A DNA stretch of 13,998 bases. Source: Prevotella sp. CAG:1031 (GTDB taxonomy: Bacteria; Bacteroidota; Bacteroidia; Bacteroidales; Muribaculaceae). The DNA is taken from assembly GCA_000431215.1 (NCBI GenBank), contig HF985584.1, positions 1-13,998 on the forward strand, written 5' to 3'. The translations under genes and the position numbers were made by a program. This document shows positions 4,846 through 12,340 of this stretch, in pieces (positions within the stretch are counted from its first letter, which is position 1; every line of letters begins with the position of its first letter). The notes beneath the pieces were generated by a model, which saw nothing but the letters and a program-made list of their open reading frames with translations, was not told the origin of the DNA and searched no databases.

Positions 4846-7023
4846 ATGAAGCACTTTTTACTACTCCTTTCAATGGCGACAGCCCTGACTGCCATGTCGG
4901 CCACGCCAAAGTCAACACAATCAAACCTTATGGCGCCCCATGCGCCCGAAACAGTCAATGCCAAACTCGTTCCGACAAAGAATCTCGAACACAAAGCTAC
5001 TTTGACGGCATCTCGCGCCGACGAAACCCTCTACACCGTGAAATGCTACTGGGACAAAGCGCCTGAACAGTGGCAGCCCAACGAAGCGGCCGTATACAAC
5101 AGCGATTTCTATGAATCGGGGAACTTTGAGCCTTATGATGATGAGGGCAACGAACTCGACATCAACTATATCGAGGTGAAAGTTCCCGCCGGCACCTACG
5201 ACATTATGACATCGTTCTACGGGCTGAAATACAACGAACTGTTTCAGGCCTACGTCACCGACTTCAATGCTTACGTCATTAAGCAGAATGTCACTGTCAG
5301 CGGCGATATGGAACTGAAGTTCGACCCCGCAACCGCAACAAACGCCTATACTTACGAGCCCAAGACTCCCGAAGGGGAACTGTTCTGTCCGTCGGAATAC
5401 TATGTCACCGAAGACTGGCAGTTCACTCTCAAAAAACAGGGTAACATCACCGGCGGACTCTCTTTTGATTTCCTCATGCTCTACAAAGGGCAGACTATCG
5501 TGTCGCACGACAGCGGTTATTCCTGCATCACCTACACCGACGACAGTCCTGTCGGAGCCTACAATCCATTCCGCGAATGCGTCTTCAAGGTATCGGATGT
5601 CAGCGACGACTATACATTTATCGGCCTGACAAAGACTTTCTCGGAAGGGGAAAACGGGCGCCTTCTCTACGCTCTCGGCGCTCTGAAACCCAACGGCAAC
5701 AAGGCATTCACGAACGATCCGTCGACCTACCGCAACACTGACGTAAAATTCAAATACAGTCCGCTTGGAGCAAAAACAAAGGAGATCGCCGATAAGATTC
5801 GCGAAGAAGATCCCTACAGCGGCGAAACATTTTATATCTATTCAAATATCGCTATCAACGGTGAACTTAGCTGGATGGCCCATGGATGGGGAGGATCCAG
5901 TGAGAGCTTCCTGCATATCTCGGCAAGCAACGATGCTTTAAGCACAAAAATCGCGAACATCGCCCACCAAACAAACATCAATGAATACTGGGAAACGGGC
6001 GAGAACGAAGCCTCCTATTCTCAAAACGAAGTAACGAATCTGAATATCTTCGACGGCGACAACACTTCGCTGGCTATTTTCGGTCTCGGATGGCTCAATT
6101 CCCCTTCAGAGATTTTGCCCGGCAACACAGTCTACAACGCAACTATGGGCAATCTCGACGACATTTTCTACGGCACTTCTCCCGCAGCCGTAAGCTACTA
6201 TATCAACACCAAATGGGGCGACGATATGATGTATAGCATCGGACTCAACTTCTGCGGACGTCTCGGAGAATCGCGCGGCGTCGACGCTGCCGTCACCTCC
6301 TACAAATTCTATCAGGACGGCGCTCAGGTCGAGACCGTCACCAATAGCAACAGCCTCTGGGAGTGGATGGACGAGAATGGCGCCAATCTCGGAAAGACTC
6401 GCCTGACATGGGAGAATCCCAATATGGAGGTCGAGGGTATCAGAGCCGGCAACAGCGGCGAGCTCTGTTTCGACGCCAAGAGCGACAAACCCTGGCCCGC
6501 ATCGCTGACGATGCTCCAGTTCCGCGACGAGAACAACCGCATCTCTTCGGTATTCCCCTCGGGTGAGAAGGCCATCATCGGTCTGTCGGCCGCCGGTCTC
6601 GAATGCTATCCCACAGAATATAATCTTGCTTTCACGCCGACGAAGCCGGCTCTCGTAAAGGTCGAGATCGCCCCGACCGGCACCGATAACTTCACCGAGC
6701 TGACCCTCGAAGAGCATCCCGACGCTTTCTATACCCCCGGATTCGGCTCATACTACACTTCGTCGCTCGCAACGGCAACAGCCGAAGGATGGTATGACGT
6801 TCGCATCCGCGTCGAGGAATCGGCCGACAACTATCAGCTTCAGACGATCACACGCGCCTTCAAGATCGGCGAGCGCGCCGGAATCGACGCCCCTGCCGTC
6901 GCCGAAGTCAGCGAAGCCCCCGTCGTCTACTACAACCTCATGGGCGCTCGCGTAGCCAACCCCGAGCGCGGTCAGATACTCATCCGCGTCCAGGGCTCGA
7001 AAGCCACCAAGGTCATCTTCTGA
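4846..7023 (+). CDS. Large secreted protein with type-A-sorting-like C-terminal tail, function unknown
   Basis: This 725-residue protein has a signal peptide (MKHFLLLLSMATALTAMSA). The body is rich in Tyr, Asn, Asp and Trp and looks like successive beta-sandwich domains. About residues 530-680 (for example SLTMLQFRDENNRISSVF, then GWYDVRIRVEE) resemble the Ig-like modules that precede the tail in Bacteroidales surface proteins. The last 35 residues, from APVVYYNLMG to KATKVIF, resemble the type-A C-terminal domains used for type IX secretion or surface attachment. They also match the tail of the protein at 9558-12188 at about 20 of 35 positions. I recognise no catalytic motif. The start was chosen for the signal peptide and the promoter just upstream. 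It is divergent from the TPR-LuxR regulator, which suggests surface or envelope control. It could be an adhesin, a glycan-binding protein or an inhibitor. Confidence 0.78.
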   Translation: MKHFLLLLSMATALTAMSATPKSTQSNLMAPHAPETVNAKLVPTKNLEHKATLTASRADETLYTVKCYWDKAPEQWQPNEAAVYNSDFYESGNFEPYDDEGNELDINYIEVKVPAGTYDIMTSFYGLKYNELFQAYVTDFNAYVIKQNVTVSGDMELKFDPATATNAYTYEPKTPEGELFCPSEYYVTEDWQFTLKKQGNITGGLSFDFLMLYKGQTIVSHDSGYSCITYTDDSPVGAYNPFRECVFKVSDVSDDYTFIGLTKTFSEGENGRLLYALGALKPNGNKAFTNDPSTYRNTDVKFKYSPLGAKTKEIADKIREEDPYSGETFYIYSNIAINGELSWMAHGWGGSSESFLHISASNDALSTKIANIAHQTNINEYWETGENEASYSQNEVTNLNIFDGDNTSLAIFGLGWLNSPSEILPGNTVYNATMGNLDDIFYGTSPAAVSYYINTKWGDDMMYSIGLNFCGRLGESRGVDAAVTSYKFYQDGAQVETVTNSNSLWEWMDENGANLGKTRLTWENPNMEVEGIRAGNSGELCFDAKSDKPWPASLTMLQFRDENNRISSVFPSGEKAIIGLSAAGLECYPTEYNLAFTPTKPALVKVEIAPTGTDNFTELTLEEHPDAFYTPGFGSYYTSSLATATAEGWYDVRIRVEESADNYQLQTITRAFKIGERAGIDAPAVAEVSEAPVVYYNLMGARVANPERGQILIRVQGSKATKVIF

Positions 7024-7044
7024 CCTCTTCTTAATAACTGAAAA

Positions 7045-7089
7045 AGTGCCGTAATGACGAGGACGTAAAAATCCCGTCATTACGGCACT
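7045..7089 (+). terminator. Long stem-loop after the secreted protein gene
   Basis: AGTGCCGTAATGACG (7045-7059) and CGTCATTACGGCACT (7075-7089) form a perfect 15-base-pair stem with a 15-base loop, 21 bases after the stop codon. On the plus strand it is followed only by ACTCTTTC, a weak U-tract. On the minus strand it is followed by TTTTT. It probably ends or protects the upstream message and blocks antisense transcription. The following stretch to 7208 contains a promoter candidate and no gene. Confidence 0.6.
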
Positions 7090-7153
7090 ACTCTTTCAGA
7101 TTCCCGATTTTATGTATAAAACGCTCTGGCAACTTAACTTTAAGGTGAATTTA

Positions 7154-7185
7154 TTTGTTATATTGAAAAAGAGTCAGTAATTTAG
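7154..7185 (+). promoter_or_regulatory. Candidate promoter of the toxin-antitoxin pair
   Basis: TTTG (7154-7157), a 20-base spacer and TAATTTAG (7178-7185; one mismatch to TAnnTTTG) lie in an AT-rich stretch just ahead of the ATG at 7209. The predicted leader is about 20 bases. No clear palindromic operator was found around it. Confidence 0.4.
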
Positions 7186-7208
7186 CGCAGTTAATCTATA
7201 AGTTAAGT

Positions 7209-7694
7209 ATGACGCAAAAATACTCCATCGAACTGATTGAAGAACATGACGCTGTAAACTTCTAAAGCGTGCTTCTTGATAAGGAAGAACTCTCTGAGCT
7301 TGAAAGGTTTTTTGAGAAATTTCCTGAAGGATGCGGTTATGACGAAGACATCGACACCATAATCGCATGGCTCGACAGGATAGGCGAAAACGGTGCTTTG
7401 GAAAGATATTTTCGTTATGAGGGAAAGTTTGGCGATGGGGTAAGCGCTATACCGATTGAAACAAGCAATCTGCGTCTCTACTGCATCCGTCTCTCGGACA
7501 AAATTCTCATTTTCGGCAACGGAGGCGTCAAAGACTGCGCCACGTGGCAAGATAGTGAAACCTTATCAGATTATGTAGAGATGCTTGTCGACACAAGCCG
7601 GTTCATATCATCCCGGCTCTCAGACGGGAAACTCTATATTGTCGACAAGGATATTATAGGAAATCTAAATTTTACCCGCGATGAAAAGAAGTAA
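7209..7694 (+). pseudogene. RelE/HigB-like toxin reading frame interrupted by an in-frame TAA at codon 19
   Basis: From the ATG at 7209 the frame reads MTQKYSIELIEEHDAVNF, then TAA at 7263-7265. It continues unbroken in the same frame to 7694, starting SVLLDKEELSELERFFEKF. The first part looks like an opening beta strand. The later part contains NLRLYCIRLSDKILIFGNGG followed by a Lys, which resembles the Arg-Tyr/core-strand region of RelE-like mRNA interferases or Gp49-like HigB proteins. With the stop read through, the product would be about 161 residues. A GTG at 7269 could give a 141-residue protein lacking the first strand. A single base change (AAA or CAA to TAA) would explain the interruption. 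The last 14 bases overlap the XRE gene, the toxin-first order of HigBA-type modules. The toxin assignment is moderate; the stop codon is certain as given. Base composition is AT-richer than the genes on either side. Confidence 0.6.
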
Positions 7695-7950
7695 TATAAT
7701 AGAAGCTCGACGGGCTAAAGTTTCACCCGAAATCCGCAGACGTGTTGATCTGTCATTCCTGATAGTTGACAGAATCCATAGCATACTGGACGAAAAAGGG
7801 CTAAAACAAAAAGACCTTGCCAATATGCTCGGCAAAAAAGAATCTGAAATCAGTAAGTGGATGCGAGGAACCCACAATTTCACTATCGACACAATCTCGT
7901 CGATCGAAAATGCACTGGGAACCCCGATCCTTCAGGTTGCGAGTGTCTGA
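7681..7950 (+). CDS. XRE-family helix-turn-helix antitoxin/repressor
   Basis: This 89-residue protein has a single XRE/Cro-like DNA-binding domain at about residues 28-84. LKQKDLANMLGKKESEISKW carries the two central helices, and HNFTIDTISSIENALG the closing ones. The N-terminal 20 or so residues (basic, with KVSPEIRRRVD) could wrap the toxin or oligomerise. The ATG lies inside the 3' end of the toxin frame (14-base overlap), so the two were probably translated together. In HigBA-like modules this protein neutralises the toxin and represses the operon. It is intact even though the toxin frame is interrupted, as expected if losing the antitoxin first would have been lethal. Confidence 0.85.
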   Translation: MKRSNIIEARRAKVSPEIRRRVDLSFLIVDRIHSILDEKGLKQKDLANMLGKKESEISKWMRGTHNFTIDTISSIENALGTPILQVASV

Positions 7951-8010
7951 AGTTCGCGTTTGTCGATGCGCCGGGGTGTAATTTCCGGGCGCGGCCGGCG
8001 TCATATAGAT

Positions 8011-9297
8011 ATGAGGCGGTTTGCTTTTATCTTTCTGATGATTCTGGGCTGCGTTGCCGCGCAGGCCGGACCGGTGGTCGTGGCTGATTCGGCGTCGCGC
8101 GTCCCTCTCCCCAATGCGTCGGTCTACGACCGCGACGGCCGCGCTATCGCCACAACCGGGCGCCGGGGTGTGCTGCCGTCTGTCGCCGAACGGAGCTACC
8201 CGATAACGCTCCGTTATCTCGGTTTCGAGGACAAGATCCTCGAATCGGCGCCGACCGACACCGTTTTCCTGCGCGAATTCGCCGAGGAACTGCCCGAAGT
8301 CGTCATCGAGACACGCAATCGCCGCGTGTTCCACATTCTGGCCTACGTCAGGGAGTATTCGACCATGACAACCCTCAGCGACACAATCTTCCTCTTCCGC
8401 GAGAAGATGGTCGACTATATGCTCACTCCCGGCAACGACACGAAGTTCCGGGGCTGGTCAACTCCACGGATACTGGCGAGCCGCTCATATTACCGGTTCA
8501 CCAACGAAGCGGGGCTCGACAGCGTCAGCGACATAGGGCGTCACCATTTCTCGTGGTCCGACTGGATGGGGATCGCTCCCGAAATAGAGCTTCCCGCGAG
8601 TCTGAAGGGAACCTCGGGACTCTTCGAGCGGCGCGGCCGCTACAGCCCGGCCGAGACATGGATAAAAAACGACGACAAGGTTTCGGTGGAGGTCGATGTC
8701 ATGGCCGACTCGCTGAGCCGCCGGTGGATTCCGAACCTTGAGGGATTTTTCGGCACGGGCCTCGATTTCTGGTCATTCAAAGCGAAATATGACTATGGCG
8801 ACGTTGTCGGAGAAACGCTCAACCCCATCGATCTGACCGGCTATTCGTTCTCTATCGAATCGCAGGGGCGCGGCCACGATATGTTCCGCTTCAACCGCGT
8901 CGGCCAGTCGTTTTTCGTCAACACAAACGCCGAAGTCTATATCATCGACAAGGAGTTCATAACCGAGAAAGAGGCGGGCAAATGGGCCGACCGGAAGTTC
9001 GACGCGTCGACAATGGGAATCTACGAGCCGCTCGACGCCCCGCCGCTCGAGGCGTCGGTACGCGAGCTCGTCGACCGGGTCGACAGCCTCGACAAAGACA
9101 GCGCGCGTCTCGGATATACCTACGACCACCGCCTGCTGAGCGACATCGACAACAGCCGCAACTTCCGCATCGGCAACCGTGCCCTGTTTCTGCTGAAAAC
9201 AATCACGGGCATCTCCGCCATAAAGGCGAAGAGGAACCAGAAAAAACGCTGGGACGACTTCAAGAAAGCCCAGATAAAGAAGAATCAGGGACAATAA
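8011..9297 (+). CDS. Secreted protein with carboxypeptidase-regulatory-like N-terminal domain
   Basis: This 428-residue protein starts with a signal peptide (MRRFAFIFLMILGCVAAQA). ILGC could be read as a weak lipobox, but cleavage after AQA looks better. About residues 21-90 form a carboxypeptidase-regulatory-like beta sandwich (LPNASVYDRDGRAI, then ITLRYLGFEDK), the fold found at the start of many TonB-linked Bacteroidetes proteins. The rest contains conserved-looking stretches (RVFHILAYVREYS, FLFREKMVDYM, HHFSWSDWMG) that I associate with an uncharacterised Bacteroidales envelope family of this length. There is no TonB-dependent barrel after it, so it is a stand-alone member. The end is very basic (KAKRNQKKRWDDFKKAQIKK). 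The ATG at 8011 was chosen over in-frame starts from 7960 because of the signal peptide. It is separated from the antitoxin by 60 bases in which I see no convincing promoter. Confidence 0.72.
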   Translation: MRRFAFIFLMILGCVAAQAGPVVVADSASRVPLPNASVYDRDGRAIATTGRRGVLPSVAERSYPITLRYLGFEDKILESAPTDTVFLREFAEELPEVVIETRNRRVFHILAYVREYSTMTTLSDTIFLFREKMVDYMLTPGNDTKFRGWSTPRILASRSYYRFTNEAGLDSVSDIGRHHFSWSDWMGIAPEIELPASLKGTSGLFERRGRYSPAETWIKNDDKVSVEVDVMADSLSRRWIPNLEGFFGTGLDFWSFKAKYDYGDVVGETLNPIDLTGYSFSIESQGRGHDMFRFNRVGQSFFVNTNAEVYIIDKEFITEKEAGKWADRKFDASTMGIYEPLDAPPLEASVRELVDRVDSLDKDSARLGYTYDHRLLSDIDNSRNFRIGNRALFLLKTITGISAIKAKRNQKKRWDDFKKAQIKKNQGQ

Positions 9298-9310
9298 TGT
9301 TGTTCAGTTA

Positions 9311-9485
9311 GATTTTACCGAGCAAATCGACCGATCCGAGCGTAGGGACGCGATTCATCGCGTCCGTCAAGTCAATGGCAATCAGGACGTTGCGTTGCGA
9401 CACCCTGATTGCCAGTCGCATGTGAAACGTGCCAAAGGCACGTCCCTACGCTCGGACAAGATAATTTGCTCGGAAGGATTTTAAG
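9311..9485. repeat. Palindromic repeat element, copy B (MITE/REP-like), apparently complete
   Basis: CCGAGCGTAGGGACG at 9336-9350 and CGTCCCTACGCTCGG at 9441-9455 are perfect inverted repeats. Farther out, CCGAGCAAAT (9318-9327) pairs with ATTTGCTCGG (9464-9473). Inside there are three hairpins: GGACGCGA/TCGCGTCC (9346-9353/9358-9365), TGGCAATCAGG/CCTGATTGCCA (9376-9386/9404-9414) and CGTGCC/GGCACG (9428-9433/9437-9442). Positions 9428-9485 match 118-175 of copy A at 52 of 58 bases, and all six differences are transitions. The left arms of the two copies differ in their inner hairpin. The element fills most of the 260-base gap between two convergent genes and carries no reading frame. Confidence 0.85.
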
Positions 9486-9510
9486 ACAGACATAACCCGT
9501 CGCATACTGA

Positions 9511-9541
9511 AAAGGACGCCTTCTCGACGAGGGCGCCCTTT
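9511..9541 (-). terminator. Terminator of the 876-residue protein gene (possibly bidirectional)
   Basis: AAAGGACGCC (9511-9520) and GGCGCCCTTT (9532-9541) form a ten-base stem with one mismatch and an 11-base loop. On the minus strand the stem runs into CCTTTTCAG, a short U-tract, 17 bases after the stop codon of the minus-strand gene. It could also stop transcripts arriving from the convergent gene at 8011-9297. Confidence 0.6.
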
Positions 9542-9557
9542 CCGGTGTAAAATCAGT

Positions 9558-12188
9558 TTATTCAAAAACTACTTTTGTTGCTGTGTTGCCTTGACGGCGT
9601 ATGACGAGCTGGCCTGGCTGCGGCGTGGCCACGCGACGTCCGAGAAGGTCGAAATATTCTGCCGGGGCATTGCTGTCGGCTCCTACGGTCTCGATGCCTG
9701 TCGTCTGTGTGTCGTTGGTGAATGTTGCTGTGGCTTTGCCGGGAGCGACAAGCGGACGAATGACGAAGCTGAAACCTTTGGCGGTCGTCACGTCGACGGG
9801 AGTCGTGAGATCCGCGGCAGCCCGGCTCCTTACGGTTCCTTCGGTCTTCGAGAACGCCTCTTCGTCGTAACGGCCGTCATTGTTGTCGATAAGGCGCGAT
9901 TCACGCCATAGGCCTTTGCTGCCGTAGGCGAAGTTATAGACGGCCTCGACATTGTAGTGGTTATAGTAGTCGAAGTCGGGCGTCGTGCCGGCGTTGTGGA
10001 AATGGGTCAGACCGCAGGTCGATTCGTCCTGATCGAGCCATCTGTCGCGATTGGTGCCGTCGAGTGTGGTGTTGCCTTCGCTTATGTAGCTGTAGACGGC
10101 GTCGTCAGCGGCCTCGGATGTGTTGTCGGCATAGTGGCTGACGGCGTAGGTGTAGACGGGAAGCGTTCCGCTGTTTGAAATCTTGTTGTTCGCGGCGTTC
10201 CAGCTCACGCGGCTCCAGAAACAGGTCTTGTCGGTACTCATCTCTATGGCCGAGGCCGAAGGATTCAGCGTATAGCTGAGCTCGGGGAAGCTGAATTCGA
10301 TGTCGAAGACACGGTCAACCTTGGTCGGCTTGGTCTGGTTGGGGAAGTTATATTCGCCGGTCAGATGAATCTTCGCGGGAGTGTGGTCGACATCTTCGGG
10401 ATCGAAGAGCAGTCCTACCTTCTTGGCGTCGACAAATGTGTCGAGTCCGGCGGGGCTATAGTCGAGCTTCGTCTCTTCGGTGCCGTCGACATTGTAGTAA
10501 TATCCGCCTTTGGCAACGATTTCCACAGTGCTCGATACTCCCGGTGCCGATTCGCCGCCTTCGGCGTCGGCATAGGGGATATGCTTCCCGGCGGCATTGA
10601 GCAGGCTGCGGCTCGACACTACTTCGTAGGGGTCGCGGAAGTCGAGGTCGTAGAGAATATGGTAGATGCCGGTGTGGCTGAGATATTCCTTAAGCGAGCA
10701 ACCGAGACGCGCCTTGACGAATTCGTCGGTGTCATTGCCGCTTTCGTCTTTGGTGCGCAGATTGTAGAAGCGGCGGAAAGCGGGTTCGCCCATCTTGGCG
10801 TCGGCTCCGCGGAAGATATTGGGGGTCGAGGTCACGCAGCTGCCGTTTGTCGCGGCATTGTAGATATATTTCTGCTCGAACTGAACCAAGGCGGGCATAT
10901 CGTAGTCACCTTCGAACGAAAGGTAGAGGCGCTTATAGGCGGGATTCTCCTTGCAATAGGCTACTTCGAGCCATATCCGCTTCAGATACATCGGATATTC
11001 GGCAAGCAGGCGCGTATCTCCGAGCTTGTTCGAACGGGTATTGTAGTCATTCGCCGGTTTATTCTGGAAGTCATCCGAATCCATCTTGACGCCGTTCCAT
11101 ACGCAGGGACCGAAGTCGTCGGTGAATGTCGTGAAGTTGTTGTTAGAATCGAACTGCGGGAAAGCGTTCAGCGGTCGCGAGATCTCGTTGAGGCGGAACA
11201 CGTGGCCCCATTTGACGAAACGGAGATGGTCGGTCGGACGATCGACATTCTCATTGAAGTCGAAATCGAAGAATCCGAAGCGTATTCCGTTGCGGTAGAA
11301 CATCGGAACGCCGTCGACGCCGGTGCTCGATGCGTCATAGCCGCCGTCTTCGGGCTGAGCCTGCAGAGGCACGGTTATATGGATGCCCTCGGGGTGTCCC
11401 TCAGCTTCGGTGAAGTCGATGACATATAGCTCGGTTGCCTCTTCACGCGCGAACTTCGTGCCCTCGCGGTAGTCGGCCGACGCCCATTTCTTCGCTGTGG
11501 CGCCTTTGGCTTCGAGCGCGGCGATGTCGTCGGCATCGAGCGGCCCGTAGAAAGCAAGGAATTTGCGGTTGTCACTCTCGTAGCGCTTGAATTTCTCGGG
11601 AAGCGGGAACGGATCGCTGTCGGCGAACACATCGTTCAGACCGCCCGAGGTGTCCCAGGCTCGCGATGCGGTGTCCCACACCTGGAGGCCGTAGCTCGAC
11701 ATCGAAGCGGCGCGTTGCGACCTGACTTCGAGAGAGTATTTTACATTACCCGAGTCGCTGTTATCGATTTTCAGGCGTATCTGGCGCACTGTTACGGTAG
11801 AGCTTCCGTCGGTCGACCGCACCTCCATGTCTTCGGTGCCGTCGGTGAACCACTGGCGGTTATAGGCAGGAAATGTCGAGTCGTGGAAGTGAACCCAGGT
11901 GTCTGAGCCGTTGGTGTCGGTGTCGTGGATACAGAAGCGGTCGCCGTTGCTCATGACAACGTCGCGTGTGAAGGTCAGCACGTAGTTTCCGTCTTCGATC
12001 TCGGTGAACTGAATCTGCTTGTTGTCGCCTGTCGTTGAAATCCCTTTTTCGGTCGCGTAGGCTACTAATGCACTGCTGCCCTGCTTAGAGGCACCTGTCG
12101 ATGAATCCCAGCAGGCGAGAGTGACTGCGGCGTTCCCTGCCGTAGTCCCCATCAATGCCGTCAAGGTAAATAAAAGTAGTTTTTTCAT
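9558..12188 (-). CDS. Large secreted protein with type-A-sorting-like C-terminal tail, function unknown
   Basis: This 876-residue protein has a clear signal peptide (MKKLLLFTLTALMGTTAGNA). The body is acidic and rich in Asp, Asn, Tyr and Trp, with no transmembrane span and no catalytic motif I recognise. Several stretches look like beta-sandwich or carbohydrate-binding folds (for example YSLEVRSQRAASMSSYGLQV, FYRNGIRFGFFDFDF). Residues 841-876 (APAEYFDLLGRRVATPQPGQ, continuing to TKVVFE) match the last 35 residues of the protein at 4846-7023 at about 20 positions and have the type-A sorting-domain look (Y-x-L-x-G-R-V, then G-Q-x-x-I-R). The rest of the two proteins is not visibly alike. It has its own strong promoter and terminator, so it is probably a single-gene unit. 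A surface-attached or exported structural or binding protein is the best guess. Confidence 0.78.
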   Translation of the reverse strand: MKKLLLFTLTALMGTTAGNAAVTLACWDSSTGASKQGSSALVAYATEKGISTTGDNKQIQFTEIEDGNYVLTFTRDVVMSNGDRFCIHDTDTNGSDTWVHFHDSTFPAYNRQWFTDGTEDMEVRSTDGSSTVTVRQIRLKIDNSDSGNVKYSLEVRSQRAASMSSYGLQVWDTASRAWDTSGGLNDVFADSDPFPLPEKFKRYESDNRKFLAFYGPLDADDIAALEAKGATAKKWASADYREGTKFAREEATELYVIDFTEAEGHPEGIHITVPLQAQPEDGGYDASSTGVDGVPMFYRNGIRFGFFDFDFNENVDRPTDHLRFVKWGHVFRLNEISRPLNAFPQFDSNNNFTTFTDDFGPCVWNGVKMDSDDFQNKPANDYNTRSNKLGDTRLLAEYPMYLKRIWLEVAYCKENPAYKRLYLSFEGDYDMPALVQFEQKYIYNAATNGSCVTSTPNIFRGADAKMGEPAFRRFYNLRTKDESGNDTDEFVKARLGCSLKEYLSHTGIYHILYDLDFRDPYEVVSSRSLLNAAGKHIPYADAEGGESAPGVSSTVEIVAKGGYYYNVDGTEETKLDYSPAGLDTFVDAKKVGLLFDPEDVDHTPAKIHLTGEYNFPNQTKPTKVDRVFDIEFSFPELSYTLNPSASAIEMSTDKTCFWSRVSWNAANNKISNSGTLPVYTYAVSHYADNTSEAADDAVYSYISEGNTTLDGTNRDRWLDQDESTCGLTHFHNAGTTPDFDYYNHYNVEAVYNFAYGSKGLWRESRLIDNNDGRYDEEAFSKTEGTVRSRAAADLTTPVDVTTAKGFSFVIRPLVAPGKATATFTNDTQTTGIETVGADSNAPAEYFDLLGRRVATPQPGQLVIRRQGNTATKVVFE

Positions 12189-12218
12189 TTGAATAAATAG
12201 ATTTAATCAGGTGTGATG

Positions 12219-12248
12219 CAAATTTACCTTGCTCCATGCGCGCGACAA
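12219..12248 (-). promoter_or_regulatory. Promoter of the 876-residue protein gene
   Basis: On the minus strand, TTG (12246-12248), a 19-base spacer and TAAATTTG (12219-12226) give a full Bacteroidetes consensus promoter. Transcription should begin near 12215, leaving an AT-rich leader of about 27 bases before the ATG at 12186-12188. Confidence 0.7.
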
Positions 12249-12285
12249 TCCTATAGGCCCGGAATATAGCCTATATAGCAGCTAA

Positions 12286-12304
12286 GCGGCTGACAGTCAG
12301 CCGC
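12286..12304. repeat. 19-base perfect palindrome between pdxB and the secreted protein gene
   Basis: GCGGCTGACAGTCAGCCGC is perfectly symmetric about one base. As RNA it can form a 7-base-pair stem with a 5-base loop. It lies 36 bases after the pdxB stop codon and about 40 bases upstream of the -33 box of the next gene, so it may be a terminator without a U-tract or a protein-binding site. A smaller inverted pair, TATAGGC (12252-12258) and GCCTATA (12269-12275), lies next to it. Confidence 0.5.
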
Positions 12305-12340
12305 AGCATCCCTGATTAATATAGTGGCAATATGCGCCCG

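Noticed and set aside
7090..7208. Possible small RNA gene or attachment site before the toxin-antitoxin pair
   Set aside because: Apart from a promoter candidate I see no stable fold, tRNA-like sequence or direct repeat matching the far side of the pair.
7967..7994. GCGCCGGGG and CCGGGCGC as a terminator after the antitoxin gene
   Set aside because: The arms do not pair fully and no U-tract follows. Similarity is due to high GC.
10365..11429. 354-residue plus-strand open frame opposite the 876-residue protein
   Set aside because: It is the antisense of a well-supported gene with signal peptide, promoter and terminator. The antisense peptide has no recognisable domain and no promoter.
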